Assembly (NCBI GenBank): GCA_900543885.1
Contig: UQTA01000019.1
Span: 1 to 45,063 of the forward strand
Reading direction: 5' to 3'
From: an uncultured Clostridium sp.
GTDB taxonomy: Bacteria; Bacillota; Clostridia; Lachnospirales; Lachnospiraceae
DNA length: 45,063 nt
Shown here: piece by piece, positions 23,802 through 32,789 of the stretch
Layout: the number at the start of each line of letters is the position of its first letter
How positions within the stretch are numbered: position 1 is the stretch's first letter
The notes under the pieces: generated by a model
Told to the model about the DNA's origin: nothing
The model's database searches: none
What the model saw: only the letters and a program-made list of their open reading frames with translations
Program-made: the position numbers and the translations under genes

Positions 23802-24406
23802 TGGCTAGCTACATTCAAATCAACATCAATACAGCTAATGCGCCACATTTCGCTACGTGGTATCATAACCGCAGCGGTCAAGCAATGTCATACTTGACCG
23901 CTGCCGTACTAAATTACGCAATCAAGCGGCAATTTCTCTTAATCGGCTACGCACCGAAAAACATTTTCCTTGAAGAGCTTCCAAAAATATTTCAGATCCG
24001 CATTAAAGGCAATGAATCACTTGTCAAATGGGAAAACGATTTAAAAATGGCAAGCCTCAACAAACGCAGAACGATTGAGTACATACTGGAACAATCCATC
24101 AGTACAGATACGCCCATCAGTTATACACAAGCAGAAATGGATATGAAAATAGCCGAGCTTACTTTCGGATCAACAGTCCGAGAAGAGAAGAGTAGTGTGG
24201 CACCTTCATATGTACCGGTGGTAAACGAAAATCGTACTGATAATAGTTCCAATGAAGCGATAACGAAATCAACGTCTTCCATGAAACAGGATACTTCAAA
24301 AGTTGTTTCTGAAAATAAGGATACCGAAACCGTTTCAAGTAGAACTACCGAGGAAAATAATTCCGATAATATATTCATGAACAGTGCATTTGCTGGCTTA
24401 GAATAA
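23801..24406 (+). CDS. parR: ParR-like centromere-binding adaptor
   Basis: Encodes 201 residues, translationally coupled to parM by a 1-bp overlap. Residues 1-100 are compact and basic, with helices (AMSYLTAAVLNYAIKRQF, then RRTIEYILEQSIS) compatible with a ribbon-helix-helix-like dimer. Residues about 125-190 are Ser/Thr/Glu/Asn-rich and disordered. The last residues, IFMNSAFAGLE, form a short hydrophobic tip. ParR proteins bind parC repeats through the N-domain and cap ParM filaments with their C-terminal tail, so the layout fits. Primary sequence similarity among ParR proteins is low, so the assignment rests on position and shape. Confidence 0.8.
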   Translation: MASYIQININTANAPHFATWYHNRSGQAMSYLTAAVLNYAIKRQFLLIGYAPKNIFLEELPKIFQIRIKGNESLVKWENDLKMASLNKRRTIEYILEQSISTDTPISYTQAEMDMKIAELTFGSTVREEKSSVAPSYVPVVNENRTDNSSNEAITKSTSSMKQDTSKVVSENKDTETVSSRTTEENNSDNIFMNSAFAGLE

Positions 24407-24420
24407 AAAGGATGATGACC

Positions 24421-24609
24421 ATGCATATAACAAAGAAAAAGCGAGATGCAATTGTTAAGCTGCACCGTCAGGGCGAGTCGATCGAACTTCTGACCGCCAT
24501 TAGCGGTCTCAACCGAACCACCATTACATCCATTATCAAAAAAGACGATAGTGAAAAGCTTTTTCGCGAATTCAATATGGTAAGTGAAAAATTATCGTTT
24601 GAGCGTTGA
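24421..24609 (+). CDS. Small helix-turn-helix protein
   Basis: Encodes 62 residues from ATG 24421 with AAGGA 8 nt upstream. Two ATGs slightly upstream in frame are too close to that site. GESIELLTAISGLNRTTITSIIKKD is a resolvase/transposase-type HTH pattern. It is the third gene of the parMR operon, 14 nt after parR. It probably regulates the operon or assists DNA binding. The final residues are polar, with no other domain. Confidence 0.7.
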   Translation: MHITKKKRDAIVKLHRQGESIELLTAISGLNRTTITSIIKKDDSEKLFREFNMVSEKLSFER

Positions 24610-24633
24610 TAAGTGTTTCCGATCAGGTAAGAA

Positions 24634-24662
24634 TTTACAAAGCTAATCTAATATGATAGAAT
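24634..24662 (+). promoter_or_regulatory. Promoter just upstream of the parMR terminator
   Basis: TTTACA (24634-24639), a 17-bp spacer and TAGAAT (24657-24662). Transcription from about 24669 would meet the strong terminator at 24686-24739 before reaching the cell-wall-binding gene. It therefore either makes a short RNA or depends on read-through. Confidence 0.5.
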
Positions 24663-24685
24663 ACTTATTACAAAACCGCTTTCCG

Positions 24686-24739
24686 GCATAACATAATCAA
24701 TCTGCAGAATTGCTGCAGCCGATTATGTTATGCTTTTTT
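24686..24739 (+). terminator. Strong terminator after the parMR operon
   Basis: GCATAACATAATC (24686-24698) pairs perfectly with GATTATGTTATGC (24721-24733). There is an internal CTGCAG/CTGCAG stem and a run of six Ts. Confidence 0.92.
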
Positions 24740-24774
24740 GTGCCAAAAATTTGAATTTGAGAAAGGATTTTAAG

Positions 24775-25938
24775 ATGATAAAAATGAAATCAGTTTCCAT
24801 TATTTTCCTCATATTCATGTTTGTCATATTGACAATCCCCACATACGCTGCTGATACCAAAAAGATTACCAGCGTAAGCATCCAGAGAATTTATAAAGTA
24901 AAAGAGGGCGAAATCAATGCAGATCAAGTATCATTTAAGCCCAGCCGTTCCGAGTACACCATCACTTATCAGGGAATGTATGATGCCAGCGATTTACCCA
25001 TCGGTTCTTATATGGACTATAAGATTACTCTTAATGCTAAAAAAGGGTATGATTTTGAATGGCTAAAAGAACGAAATTGTCTTTCAGATTCCGGGACAAT
25101 ACAGGGACTCTCTATATCTGCAGATTACTCATCCTGTAGTTTTACCCTACATTCCTATCCGCTACCAATGGTTTTAAATCAGCCACAGCAGCTTCGTTGG
25201 AATGGGACAGTCGCAGAATGGGATCCTGTTGAACATGCCGACTCATATCATGTGACTATATATACCATCGAAAAGGACGGTCGTCTTACCCAACGTGGAA
25301 AAGAACTTACATGCAGCACAACCTCTATCAACACAAGAGAAATCCTATATTCAAAAGCAGGTGATTATATTTTTAAAGTCGAAGCAGCCAGCGACCAAAC
25401 ATACCTGTATACCAGTAAAAAAGCAGAGCTGGCCTATAATCATTCAAAATATCTATCATCTGAAGATATTGGCTATTATACAGGATACTGGCAGAAGAAA
25501 AATGATGCGCAGCTCTATAAGCTCGCTTCCTCCGAACGCTCTGAATACGATAGTGAATACCTTATAAGTGGCCGATACCTTATAAACGGAGACTACTACA
25601 CTTTTAACGAAAACGGTGAGCGGCTGACCGGCTGGCAATCTTTTGGCGGAGAATGGACTTATCACGATGAAAACAATGGAAGAGCAGTTCGCGGATGGTT
25701 TTCAAAAGCATGTAAAAAATACTACTTCGATCCTGCGTCATCCATTATGATAACCGGTTGGAAGACGATCGATCATCAAAGATATTATTTCGATCAGTCC
25801 GGGGCCATGGTCACTGGCTGGCAAAAAATCCATGGAAAGATATATCTATTTCAGAATAATGGCACCCTAAACCTTAGTACGATAGTGATCCAGGGGAAAA
25901 CCTATAGTTTTCAAGCCGATGGAAGTCTCATTCAATAA
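24775..25938 (+). CDS. Secreted protein with cell-wall-binding repeats
   Basis: Encodes 387 residues. The start at 24775 has AAAGGA upstream. A signal peptide (about 1-29, cleavage near TYA-AD) is followed by a beta-rich region, and residues about 140-215 may be a fibronectin-like domain (PQQLRWNGTVAEWDPVEHAD). Residues 255-385 hold repeats of the choline/cell-wall-binding type, with aromatic-Gly units such as GWKTIDHQRYYFDQSGAMVTGW. These bind teichoic-acid choline or other wall polymers. No catalytic domain is visible. Its position 33 nt before the coupling protein gene suggests a surface protein aiding mating contact or wall anchoring. Confidence 0.85.
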   Translation: MIKMKSVSIIFLIFMFVILTIPTYAADTKKITSVSIQRIYKVKEGEINADQVSFKPSRSEYTITYQGMYDASDLPIGSYMDYKITLNAKKGYDFEWLKERNCLSDSGTIQGLSISADYSSCSFTLHSYPLPMVLNQPQQLRWNGTVAEWDPVEHADSYHVTIYTIEKDGRLTQRGKELTCSTTSINTREILYSKAGDYIFKVEAASDQTYLYTSKKAELAYNHSKYLSSEDIGYYTGYWQKKNDAQLYKLASSERSEYDSEYLISGRYLINGDYYTFNENGERLTGWQSFGGEWTYHDENNGRAVRGWFSKACKKYYFDPASSIMITGWKTIDHQRYYFDQSGAMVTGWQKIHGKIYLFQNNGTLNLSTIVIQGKTYSFQADGSLIQ

Positions 25939-25971
25939 ACACATTTTCACTTGGAAAGGCAGGAATCATTT

Positions 25972-28578
25972 ATGCTCAGTTTGATATTTAAAATTCTACG
26001 GGATAAAGTAGGCGAGTTATACAATTCCATCAATCGGAAAATCCAGCCCTTACCATTTGGGGATGACCAGGACTATATCTTTGACTCCGATACTGTAACC
26101 GTATCTGATTTCTGGAAGAATTTTAAAAAGTATAGCCAGAGCCCCGCTCTGGTTGGTGTATTTTATGCGTTTTTGCTTCTCAACATAATAATAAATTTAT
26201 TTATTATTATCATTTCTATTTCTAATCTTTCCAATCACTACTTAGGAAATCATTTACTATCACTCATAATGGCACTTTTCTGGCTATTTATGCCTCCGTT
26301 TATCTGGATGTATTCTACCAGATATGTTTTTTGGAACTACCGTTTGTACAAATATGGAAGCCTCATCCTCCTAACATTGAATGACCTTATAATCATTCAG
26401 AAGTTCATAATGAGCAGCCTTTATCCGCCCCTGATTCGTTTTCTCTCAGTCATTCCGGTGGGAGAGTACATCGGCAAGGATATGATCATGCAACTGGGCA
26501 TTTTCCTATTTGCCGGACTTCCGCCTCTTATTCCCATCTATATCGGATGCAAATTATATGGCACATTTTCTTCGGACCTAGTCTTGGATGAAATCGATCG
26601 GTTTAAACTCGATCATTACATAGATTTCCGGAAATCCAAAGAATTTGCTTATGATTTTAAAGCAGTCCGTTATCTTTCAACGGGATCCCAATTTATTGTA
26701 AAAGAGTTGGACCGATTTTTGCATATGTACTGCGACGGTACAACCGGCACCGCGAAAACATCCAGTGTGCTCACTGTTGCCATTGCAGACGACCTTGATC
26801 AGAAAGTATATAATGAGGACTATCAGAAAAGAACTTGTTATGCAGCTCTAAAAGAGGGGAAATTACGGATTTGTGTTCCATTCAAGGAAACCGATTTTTC
26901 CATCAATTACTTTGAACCGGTTCTGTTAGAAAACCCGAATACAGACAGACAGATTGAAAAAGAAAACAACAGCAGAAAAGAGCTGTACCGGCATCTCAAG
27001 TTTGACTCCCAATCCGCCGGCATCACCGTTGTAGCGCCCAATGCTACATGGGCAGATCAGTGCTACTATATGGCCAAAAATCGCAAACTGAAGATCCATA
27101 GAATTGATCCGATTTTAAAAGATGGGAAACACAAAGAAGGGTTCACCGGTTTCAATCCTTTTAAAATCGATCCGTCACTGACCGGAAAGGCACTGGCAAC
27201 CACCATCACGGCCCAGGCCTCCAATTTCGCTACCGTAGTCCAGTCCATTTATGACCAGTCAGGAGTATCCGATCCATATTTTTCTAGTCTCAATGAAACA
27301 GTAACTGTCAGCATAGCAGAACTATTAATGCTGACTTATCATCTGGTGCATCCCGGGCAGGTTCCCAAAGCATCCGATGTGCAGAACCTGATCAACGACT
27401 GTAGCCGCTGCCGTCCATATCTGGATGCACTTATTAAGCACTATTCCGTTCACAGCCTCAGAAGCAATGGAAATGACCGCACAGAACAGGTTGCTGAGAT
27501 TGTAGATGTAGGGCAGTGGCAACAGGTATACACAACCATCAACAATGATCTTCTGGGCGAAAATAAAGCAAATATGTATGATCGCTGCAACGGCCTGCGA
27601 AACCTGATCAACAATTTCCTAAACGATCCTCTGGTCCGCGATGTATTTGAAGCAGAAGAGACCGTTGATTTTGATAAAGCCCTGGAGTACGGTGAGGTTA
27701 TCATATTAAACTATGCTCTTGAGCGAGGTGATTCTGTGGCAACCGGCTTTGGCCTGTTTTTCCTGCTTTCCTATGAAACAGCCGTTCTCAGGCGGCCTGG
27801 ATCAGAAAATGACCGTATCAAAAATTTTATTTACATTGATGAGCTCCCTGTGCTCCTGCATCCGAAACTGCAAAGTTTCTTCACATTATTTCGCCAGTAC
27901 CGGGTTGCTGTCATCTGTGCCATCCAGACACTGGATCAGGTAAAAAAAATACAGCTTGACAGCATCATGCTCGGTAACTGCGCGCATCAGATCATATTCG
28001 GACGCGTAAGCACCACGGAAATGGATATCTTTTCCAAAATGGCAGGTGAGACCCTAGAACACGTCACACAGGAAACCGTTACGGAGACAGCAATCACCGC
28101 AGAGCGGCCGACTTACTCCTATTCCAGGCGCTCCACACCTACCTTATCCGAACGTTTTTCCGGCACGGTATTCCGGTATCTTGGTTTCCAGGAAGTTATA
28201 TTCTTTTCCGTAAACAATTCCTCACCGATTTATCCCTTTAGGGGAAAGGTAAATTTTCTACCCAAACCGCGAGAGAAGAGTGCCCCAAGACTGAAGATCG
28301 AATGGGGACCATTTATGAAGGAACCGTTGCATCCATCCATTTTTGAAAAGAAATACAGCGTTGCTCACATATCCTCAAACGGATATTTTTCTTCCGGCAA
28401 ACCAGGAAATTACTTCCTTGCAGGAAATAAAAAATCCAGGCCAGAACCTCAAGCCCAGATGAATCTGACTGCAGAAACCACCAAAGCAGTCTCAGGTTCA
28501 GAAGAGCAAACGCCGGAAGCACCAGCCGAGGCCATAAGCACCACGGAACACACCGATGGCATCTTCTTCGGTGAATGA
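25972..28578 (+). CDS. virD4: VirD4/TraG-type coupling protein (T4CP)
   Basis: Encodes 868 residues. The start at 25972 has AGGA about 8 nt upstream. Four hydrophobic segments lie within the first 200 residues (such as FYAFLLLNIIINLFIIIISI). Walker A is GTTGTAKT (about 256-263) and Walker B is NFIYIDEL (about 618-625). These mark a hexameric motor that brings the relaxase-DNA complex to the secretion channel. The C-terminal 100 residues are Ala/Glu/Pro-rich and disordered. It is typical VirD4/TraG rather than the shorter FtsK-like TcpA. It is on the opposite strand and 7 kb from the VirB block. The AT-rich segment near 26190 encodes a membrane helix and is not a regulatory site. Confidence 0.92.
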   Translation: MLSLIFKILRDKVGELYNSINRKIQPLPFGDDQDYIFDSDTVTVSDFWKNFKKYSQSPALVGVFYAFLLLNIIINLFIIIISISNLSNHYLGNHLLSLIMALFWLFMPPFIWMYSTRYVFWNYRLYKYGSLILLTLNDLIIIQKFIMSSLYPPLIRFLSVIPVGEYIGKDMIMQLGIFLFAGLPPLIPIYIGCKLYGTFSSDLVLDEIDRFKLDHYIDFRKSKEFAYDFKAVRYLSTGSQFIVKELDRFLHMYCDGTTGTAKTSSVLTVAIADDLDQKVYNEDYQKRTCYAALKEGKLRICVPFKETDFSINYFEPVLLENPNTDRQIEKENNSRKELYRHLKFDSQSAGITVVAPNATWADQCYYMAKNRKLKIHRIDPILKDGKHKEGFTGFNPFKIDPSLTGKALATTITAQASNFATVVQSIYDQSGVSDPYFSSLNETVTVSIAELLMLTYHLVHPGQVPKASDVQNLINDCSRCRPYLDALIKHYSVHSLRSNGNDRTEQVAEIVDVGQWQQVYTTINNDLLGENKANMYDRCNGLRNLINNFLNDPLVRDVFEAEETVDFDKALEYGEVIILNYALERGDSVATGFGLFFLLSYETAVLRRPGSENDRIKNFIYIDELPVLLHPKLQSFFTLFRQYRVAVICAIQTLDQVKKIQLDSIMLGNCAHQIIFGRVSTTEMDIFSKMAGETLEHVTQETVTETAITAERPTYSYSRRSTPTLSERFSGTVFRYLGFQEVIFFSVNNSSPIYPFRGKVNFLPKPREKSAPRLKIEWGPFMKEPLHPSIFEKKYSVAHISSNGYFSSGKPGNYFLAGNKKSRPEPQAQMNLTAETTKAVSGSEEQTPEAPAEAISTTEHTDGIFFGE

Positions 28579-29446
28579 AAATGAAAGGAACGCGGATACC
28601 ACCGCATATGCCATGTCCTATTCCCCATTTCGATTTGATAACACCACAACCATTAAATCCATTCATACCTCAAAATCATCCGGAGCATGGCATTCCATCT
28701 CAAAAAATGAATTGTCTGATCTGGAACTGCTCATCCTATCCATAGTCTATGAGCTGCAGTATTGCACTGCAGCTCAGGTAAGAGATTTTCTATTGCTTGG
28801 TGGGTGCGCAAACAAGTTCAAGCGTTTTTCTGCTGGGGACGGTAATCCCTATCGAAATCCCATTCATGCTCTGATACGCAAAGGATTGTTAATCCCTCTT
28901 TCCATATTTCGAGCTGGAAAAGCAAGCGGGCCGTCCATCCTGCAGCTAAGCTCATTTAGCAGTAAGTTAATGGAATTATTATTGCCAAATCCCAGAATTT
29001 TTGATCATTTCCCCAGCCGTATCGCAAATGATCCACCTCTAATCTTAGCAGTTCTGGTCCGCAATAGCGCCTGCATCAATATTCTGAAAAGCGGTCACCA
29101 GATATTTCTTGCGCAGGCCATCGAGAATACCCCGTCTATTCCCCATATTTGCCTTAAGACGCGTTTGCAGGGACAGATCTTAGTATTTCCCTACCGTTCA
29201 AATAAAAAGGCATTAAAAGCGGACCTGGATCGTCAAAATGTCGCTTCCTTTCAAGCATACATAGTGATTGTCGAAACTTTGGATGATGCAAGGAAATTGA
29301 ACCACTTTCTGGACAGCAACCATTTTAAAACACCTTTACTCTTTAGCACCGATGCTTCACTTAAGAACCCGGAAATTCCACTTCTTAAACACTTATACCA
29401 ATTCGCGGATAGGCATATGGAATGCCTGGAACTTTCCGATACTTAA
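28556..29446 (+). CDS. Replication-relaxation-like winged-helix protein
   Basis: Encodes 296 residues. It overlaps the coupling protein gene by 23 bp, with GGAA 8 nt before ATG. The start is not certain, since ATG 28613 is possible. Residues about 50-125 (ELSDLELLILSIVYELQYCTA, then NPIHALIRKGLLIP) form a winged-helix pattern like the Replic_Relax family (PF13814). Members of that family sit beside TraG-type genes on Bacillota elements. The second half is alpha/beta, without motifs. It probably binds DNA in the relaxosome or replication complex. Family assignment is from memory of the pattern. Confidence 0.68.
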   Translation: MASSSVNENERNADTTAYAMSYSPFRFDNTTTIKSIHTSKSSGAWHSISKNELSDLELLILSIVYELQYCTAAQVRDFLLLGGCANKFKRFSAGDGNPYRNPIHALIRKGLLIPLSIFRAGKASGPSILQLSSFSSKLMELLLPNPRIFDHFPSRIANDPPLILAVLVRNSACINILKSGHQIFLAQAIENTPSIPHICLKTRLQGQILVFPYRSNKKALKADLDRQNVASFQAYIVIVETLDDARKLNHFLDSNHFKTPLLFSTDASLKNPEIPLLKHLYQFADRHMECLELSDT

Positions 29447-29504
29447 GGAAGATTGAAGCTTACACCCGTAACCGTTTCAATACCACAGGAGGACAAAAAT
29501 TACG

Positions 29505-29651
29505 ATGTATTTGATACTTTTCTTATTTTTTCTATTTTTTGCAATGCCTCTTTTCTGCATAATACAGAACAAATCCCCATATGACCAAGCTATTGATGAT
29601 TCAGCACAGGAAACCTTTCTGGCGCAGCATTGTGTACATCGCAACACTTAA
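29505..29651 (+). CDS. Small membrane protein (48 residues)
   Basis: A short gene with AGGAGG 12 nt before ATG. Residues 2-20 are a hydrophobic helix (LILFLFFLFFAMPLFCII), and the rest is polar (QNKSPYDQAIDDSAQETFL). One-pass topology with a cytoplasmic or external acidic tail is likely. It follows the replication-relaxation-like gene by 58 nt, perhaps in the same transcript. Function unknown. Confidence 0.6.
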   Translation: MYLILFLFFLFFAMPLFCIIQNKSPYDQAIDDSAQETFLAQHCVHRNT

Positions 29652-29869
29652 ATAGCGCTGATTAACCCATACAAAACAATGCTACAATAGGTGATGAAGG
29701 CCGGGCATTCCTCACCGTGTTTGATATCTCTTTTTCTATTGATGTAACTCATAAATAATGATAAAATGGAGTGAAGCAGGATTAACATGTTTGCCGAATA
29801 GCTCACCGCAACGTGTATCATTTGCAGCATGAGCCCTTTTTAAATACTGGCCTTAAGAAGGATATGAAG

Positions 29870-30127
29870 ATGAAAGTGACCTTAAGAAGTCCCAGAGCTG
29901 GTGTCGTAGTAGAGCGGTTCGGAGACAAAAGAAAATATTTATATAGAATTGTTGAGATCAACCCACTGTGCTTAATCAAACCATGCACAACTTTACTTCC
30001 CCTGACAGAAATAAGTGCTAATGCAAAGATCATTGGCCCGGACGGGCAGCCTGTCCCAGCAACAGGCGAATACTATATCACCGCAGAAACCATGGATCCG
30101 TACCACATCGTAACAGACTGGTTTTAG
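29870..30127 (+). CDS. Small hypothetical protein
   Basis: Encodes 85 residues. The start at 29870 is chosen because AAGGA lies 7 nt upstream; an ATG at 29864 is too close to it. The protein is mostly beta (MKVTLRSPRAGVVVERFGDK, then a YYITAETMDPYHIV end), possibly a small barrel. There is no signal or Cys. A clear terminator follows. Between 29652 and 29869 I see only a possible weak promoter and a short GGTGA/TCACC hairpin. Function unknown. Confidence 0.65.
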   Translation: MKVTLRSPRAGVVVERFGDKRKYLYRIVEINPLCLIKPCTTLLPLTEISANAKIIGPDGQPVPATGEYYITAETMDPYHIVTDWF

Positions 30128-30138
30128 AAACTGCAGGT

Positions 30139-30179
30139 AAAAGACATATAAGCCCAATGGACTTTGTATGTCTTTTTTG
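30139..30179 (+). terminator. Terminator after the 85-residue protein gene
   Basis: AAAAGACATA (30139-30148) pairs with TATGTCTTTT (30167-30176) and ends in TTTTTT. It isolates the ahp genes from upstream transcription. Confidence 0.85.
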
Positions 30180-30244
30180 TTTCGGATGACCATAAGATTA
30201 ATACCTTCCTCTATGCAAACATCATTGCTGAAGCGCGGTCTTCG

Positions 30245-30271
30245 CATAAATTTATGTGGTTCCGGGAACCA
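30245..30271. promoter_or_regulatory. Two palindromes upstream of ahpC
   Basis: CATAAATTTATG (30245-30256) and the hairpin TGGTTCC-G-GGAACCA (30257-30271) lie just before the ahpC ribosome site. A weak promoter TTGCTG-16-TAAATT ends at the first palindrome. They may be operator sites for oxidative-stress control. The first is only loosely like a PerR box. Confidence 0.45.
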
Positions 30272-30297
30272 TTACTCCATAAAGGAGGAATGCTAAG

Positions 30298-30861
30298 ATG
30301 TCAATGATCAATAAAGAAATAAACGACTTTTCTGTTCAGGCTTATCAGAATGGTGGATTTAAAACAGTAACCAGGGACGATATCATGAAAGAATGGAGTC
30401 TCTTTTTCTTCTATCCGGCAGACTTTACCTTTGTATGCCCTACAGAGCTGGAAGATCTGCAAAACAAATACCCTGATTTTCTAAAGGCAGGCTGCGAAGT
30501 TTATTCAGTCTCTACAGATTCTCATTTCGTGCACAAAGCATGGCATGATTCCTCTGAGCGGGTTGGCAAGATCACATATCCGATGCTTGCCGATCCAGCG
30601 CATGTACTCTGTAATGACTTTGATGTATTGATTGAGTCTGACGGAATGGCCGAGAGAGGAAGCTTCATCGTAAATCCAGAAGGGAAAATCGTTGTATATG
30701 AAATAAATGCGGGCAATGTTGGCCGTAATGCGGATGAACTGTTTCGCCGCCTTCAGGCATGCCAGTTCGTAGCAGAACATGGCGATCAAGTATGCCCGGC
30801 CAAATGGCAACCTGGTGCAGAAACCTTAAAACCAAGCCTTGATCTGGTAGGTATGCTCTGA
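30298..30861 (+). CDS. ahpC: Alkyl hydroperoxide reductase C (2-Cys peroxiredoxin)
   Basis: Encodes 187 residues, the usual AhpC length. The peroxidatic Cys47 lies in FTFVCPTE and the resolving Cys166 in VCPAKW. AAAGGAGG lies 9 nt before ATG. The enzyme reduces hydrogen peroxide and organic hydroperoxides in the cytoplasm and is recycled by the downstream reductase, whose ATG overlaps its TGA. On a conjugative element of an anaerobe it is plausible cargo protecting the recipient from oxygen. The sequence is fully intact. Confidence 0.97.
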   Translation: MSMINKEINDFSVQAYQNGGFKTVTRDDIMKEWSLFFFYPADFTFVCPTELEDLQNKYPDFLKAGCEVYSVSTDSHFVHKAWHDSSERVGKITYPMLADPAHVLCNDFDVLIESDGMAERGSFIVNPEGKIVVYEINAGNVGRNADELFRRLQACQFVAEHGDQVCPAKWQPGAETLKPSLDLVGML

Positions 30862-32483
30862 TGGAAAAGGAAAATTTCTATGATGTAGTAGTGATCGGCG
30901 GAGGGCCGGCCGGACTGACCGCCGCATTATATCTTGCACGTGCCCGCTATCGTGTCCTTATCCTTGAAAAAGAGAAATTCGGCGGCCAGGTCACCATCAC
31001 TGATGAAGTGGTAAATTATCCAGGCATTGAGAAAACCAGCGGGAGAGCACTGACAGAAACCATGCGCAGACAGGCCGAGTTTTTTGGAGCTGAATTTCTA
31101 TTAAGGGAAGTTACTGCGCTAAAAAAAGAAGAAACTGCATCCGGAGCAGAACTCTGGGAAAGCACTACAGACAAGGACAGCTTCCAAAGCTTTGGAATTC
31201 TGCTTGCAACAGGCGCCCATCCAAGAATGATCGGCTTTCCAGGTGAGGCAGAGTTCCGCGGTCATGGAGTAGCTTACTGTGCAACCTGTGACGGAGAATT
31301 CTTCTACGGGAAAGAAATCTTTGTAATCGGCGGAGGATTTGCAGCGGCAGAAGAGAGTGTATTCCTCACCAAATTCGCAAGCCATGTGACCATTTTGATC
31401 CGAGACGATGATTTTTCCTGCGCAAAAGCTGTTGCAGAAGCAGCCAAAAATCATCCTAAGATTACCGTCCTGACAAATACCGAAGTTATTTGTGTTGAGG
31501 GTGACCACATGCTGCGCAGGATCTGCTACAGAAATAGAAATACCGGAAAGGAAACTCTCTTTGATTCTGCAAATGACACGTTCGGAGTGTTTGTATTTGC
31601 AGGTTATGAGCCAAACACATCACTGGTAAAAGAACTGGTAAATCTGGATCCCCATGGATATGTGATAACCGATAAGAGCCGGCAGACCAGCTGCCAAGGA
31701 ATTTATGCAGCCGGTGATGTGTGCCAGAAAAATCTGCGCCAGGTAGTAACGGCAGTGGGAGATGGTGCTACCGCCGCTACGGAGCTGGAAAAATATGCGG
31801 CTGCCATGCAGGGAAGAACCGGTATCCTTGCAAAACAGGCGGTTAAAAAAGGTGCCGCGCCAGATGTAAAATCCTCAAATAGTTTTTTCTCACAGGATAT
31901 CATAAACCAGTTAAATACGGTATTTGCCAAAATGGAACGGAAATTGCAGCTTGAGCTGCATCTGGATTCCCGGCCCGTGAGCCAGGAATTAGAAAATTAT
32001 ATGACAGAACTGGCAAAATATACAGATAAGTTGACTGTGCACGAACGCGTCCCTTCTGCAGAGACCGGTGCTTCGCTTCCTTTTGTGGATGTATTAACCG
32101 AAAGCGGAGAGCAGACAGGGCTGGCTTTTCACGGCGTCCCTGGAGGGCATGAATTTACGTCCTTTATTCTGGGATTATATAATGCTGCAGGGCCTGGGCA
32201 GCCACTTGATCCTGTAATAAGAGAAAAAATACTGGCAATCCAGCATAACGTTCATCTGCAGGTCCTGGTATCACTTTCCTGTACCATGTGCCCGGATCTT
32301 GTGACGGCCGCACAGAGGATTGCTTCCCTAAACCCTCTCGTAACGGCTGAAGTATATGATATTGCCCATTTTCCAGATTTAAAAGAAAAATATCATGTTA
32401 TGAGCGTTCCCTGTCTGATTATCAATCAGGATAAAACCTCATTTGGCAAAAAGAACATCCAACAGATATTGGAATTAATCTGA
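30861..32483 (+). CDS. ahpF: AhpF-like NAD(P)H peroxiredoxin reductase with swapped domain order
   Basis: Encodes 540 residues, translationally coupled to ahpC by a 1-bp overlap. Residues 1-315 are a thioredoxin-reductase module with an FAD motif VIGGGPAGL (11-19), a redox pair CATC (140-143), an NAD(P)H site GGGFAAAE (157-164) and AAGDV (283-287). Residues about 345-540 are the tandem thioredoxin-fold domain of AhpF, with its redox pair CTMC (474-477). In enterobacterial AhpF that domain is N-terminal, so the order is reversed here. It should pass electrons from NAD(P)H through FAD and CATC to CTMC and then to AhpC. Confidence 0.93.
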   Translation: MEKENFYDVVVIGGGPAGLTAALYLARARYRVLILEKEKFGGQVTITDEVVNYPGIEKTSGRALTETMRRQAEFFGAEFLLREVTALKKEETASGAELWESTTDKDSFQSFGILLATGAHPRMIGFPGEAEFRGHGVAYCATCDGEFFYGKEIFVIGGGFAAAEESVFLTKFASHVTILIRDDDFSCAKAVAEAAKNHPKITVLTNTEVICVEGDHMLRRICYRNRNTGKETLFDSANDTFGVFVFAGYEPNTSLVKELVNLDPHGYVITDKSRQTSCQGIYAAGDVCQKNLRQVVTAVGDGATAATELEKYAAAMQGRTGILAKQAVKKGAAPDVKSSNSFFSQDIINQLNTVFAKMERKLQLELHLDSRPVSQELENYMTELAKYTDKLTVHERVPSAETGASLPFVDVLTESGEQTGLAFHGVPGGHEFTSFILGLYNAAGPGQPLDPVIREKILAIQHNVHLQVLVSLSCTMCPDLVTAAQRIASLNPLVTAEVYDIAHFPDLKEKYHVMSVPCLIINQDKTSFGKKNIQQILELI

Positions 32484-32571
32484 CTGGTCTGCATCTCTTA
32501 ACCTTCCCATGAGTGTTTAACTTGCAGTCCTTTCAAAGGCTTTCCCTTCGCCGAACAGGGTTTCAGCGCTG

Positions 32572-32600
32572 TTGACAAGCATTTGTGAAGCAGATATAAT
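32572..32600 (+). promoter_or_regulatory. Consensus promoter upstream of the primase-like gene
   Basis: Perfect TTGACA (32572-32577), 17-bp spacer and perfect TATAAT (32595-32600). Transcription from about 32607 meets a terminator within 75 nt, well before the gene at 32790. Confidence 0.88.
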
Positions 32601-32643
32601 AAAACGGTACTCATTTTTTTCAAATATAATTCGCTATGTGAAA

Positions 32644-32681
32644 GGCATACGATCTCATCCGGGATTGATATGCCCTTTTTT
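32644..32681 (+). terminator. Leader terminator before the primase-like gene
   Basis: GGCATA (32644-32649) pairs with TATGCC (32669-32674) and a C plus six Ts follow. The stem is short. It may produce a roughly 75-nt RNA or act as an attenuator for the downstream gene. Confidence 0.65.
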
Positions 32682-32789
32682 ATGCGAAAATGATGCCGAC
32701 AGGCAATCATATGCGTCAGCAGGACTGACATACTCCGCTACATGGCGGTAAAAAGCAAACAAATATCATATTTACAGGAGGAGAAGAAC

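Noticed and set aside
26180..26240. AT-rich GATAATAAT-like words resembling the parC-region repeats
   Set aside because: They lie within a membrane-helix coding segment of the coupling protein and follow from Ile/Leu/Asn codons.
29648..29830. Minus-strand frame of 60 codons
   Set aside because: No ribosome site, and it lies in a short control region between two plus-strand small genes.
32498..32731. Minus-strand frame of 77 codons upstream of the primase-like gene
   Set aside because: It covers a perfect plus-strand promoter and terminator and has no ribosome site.
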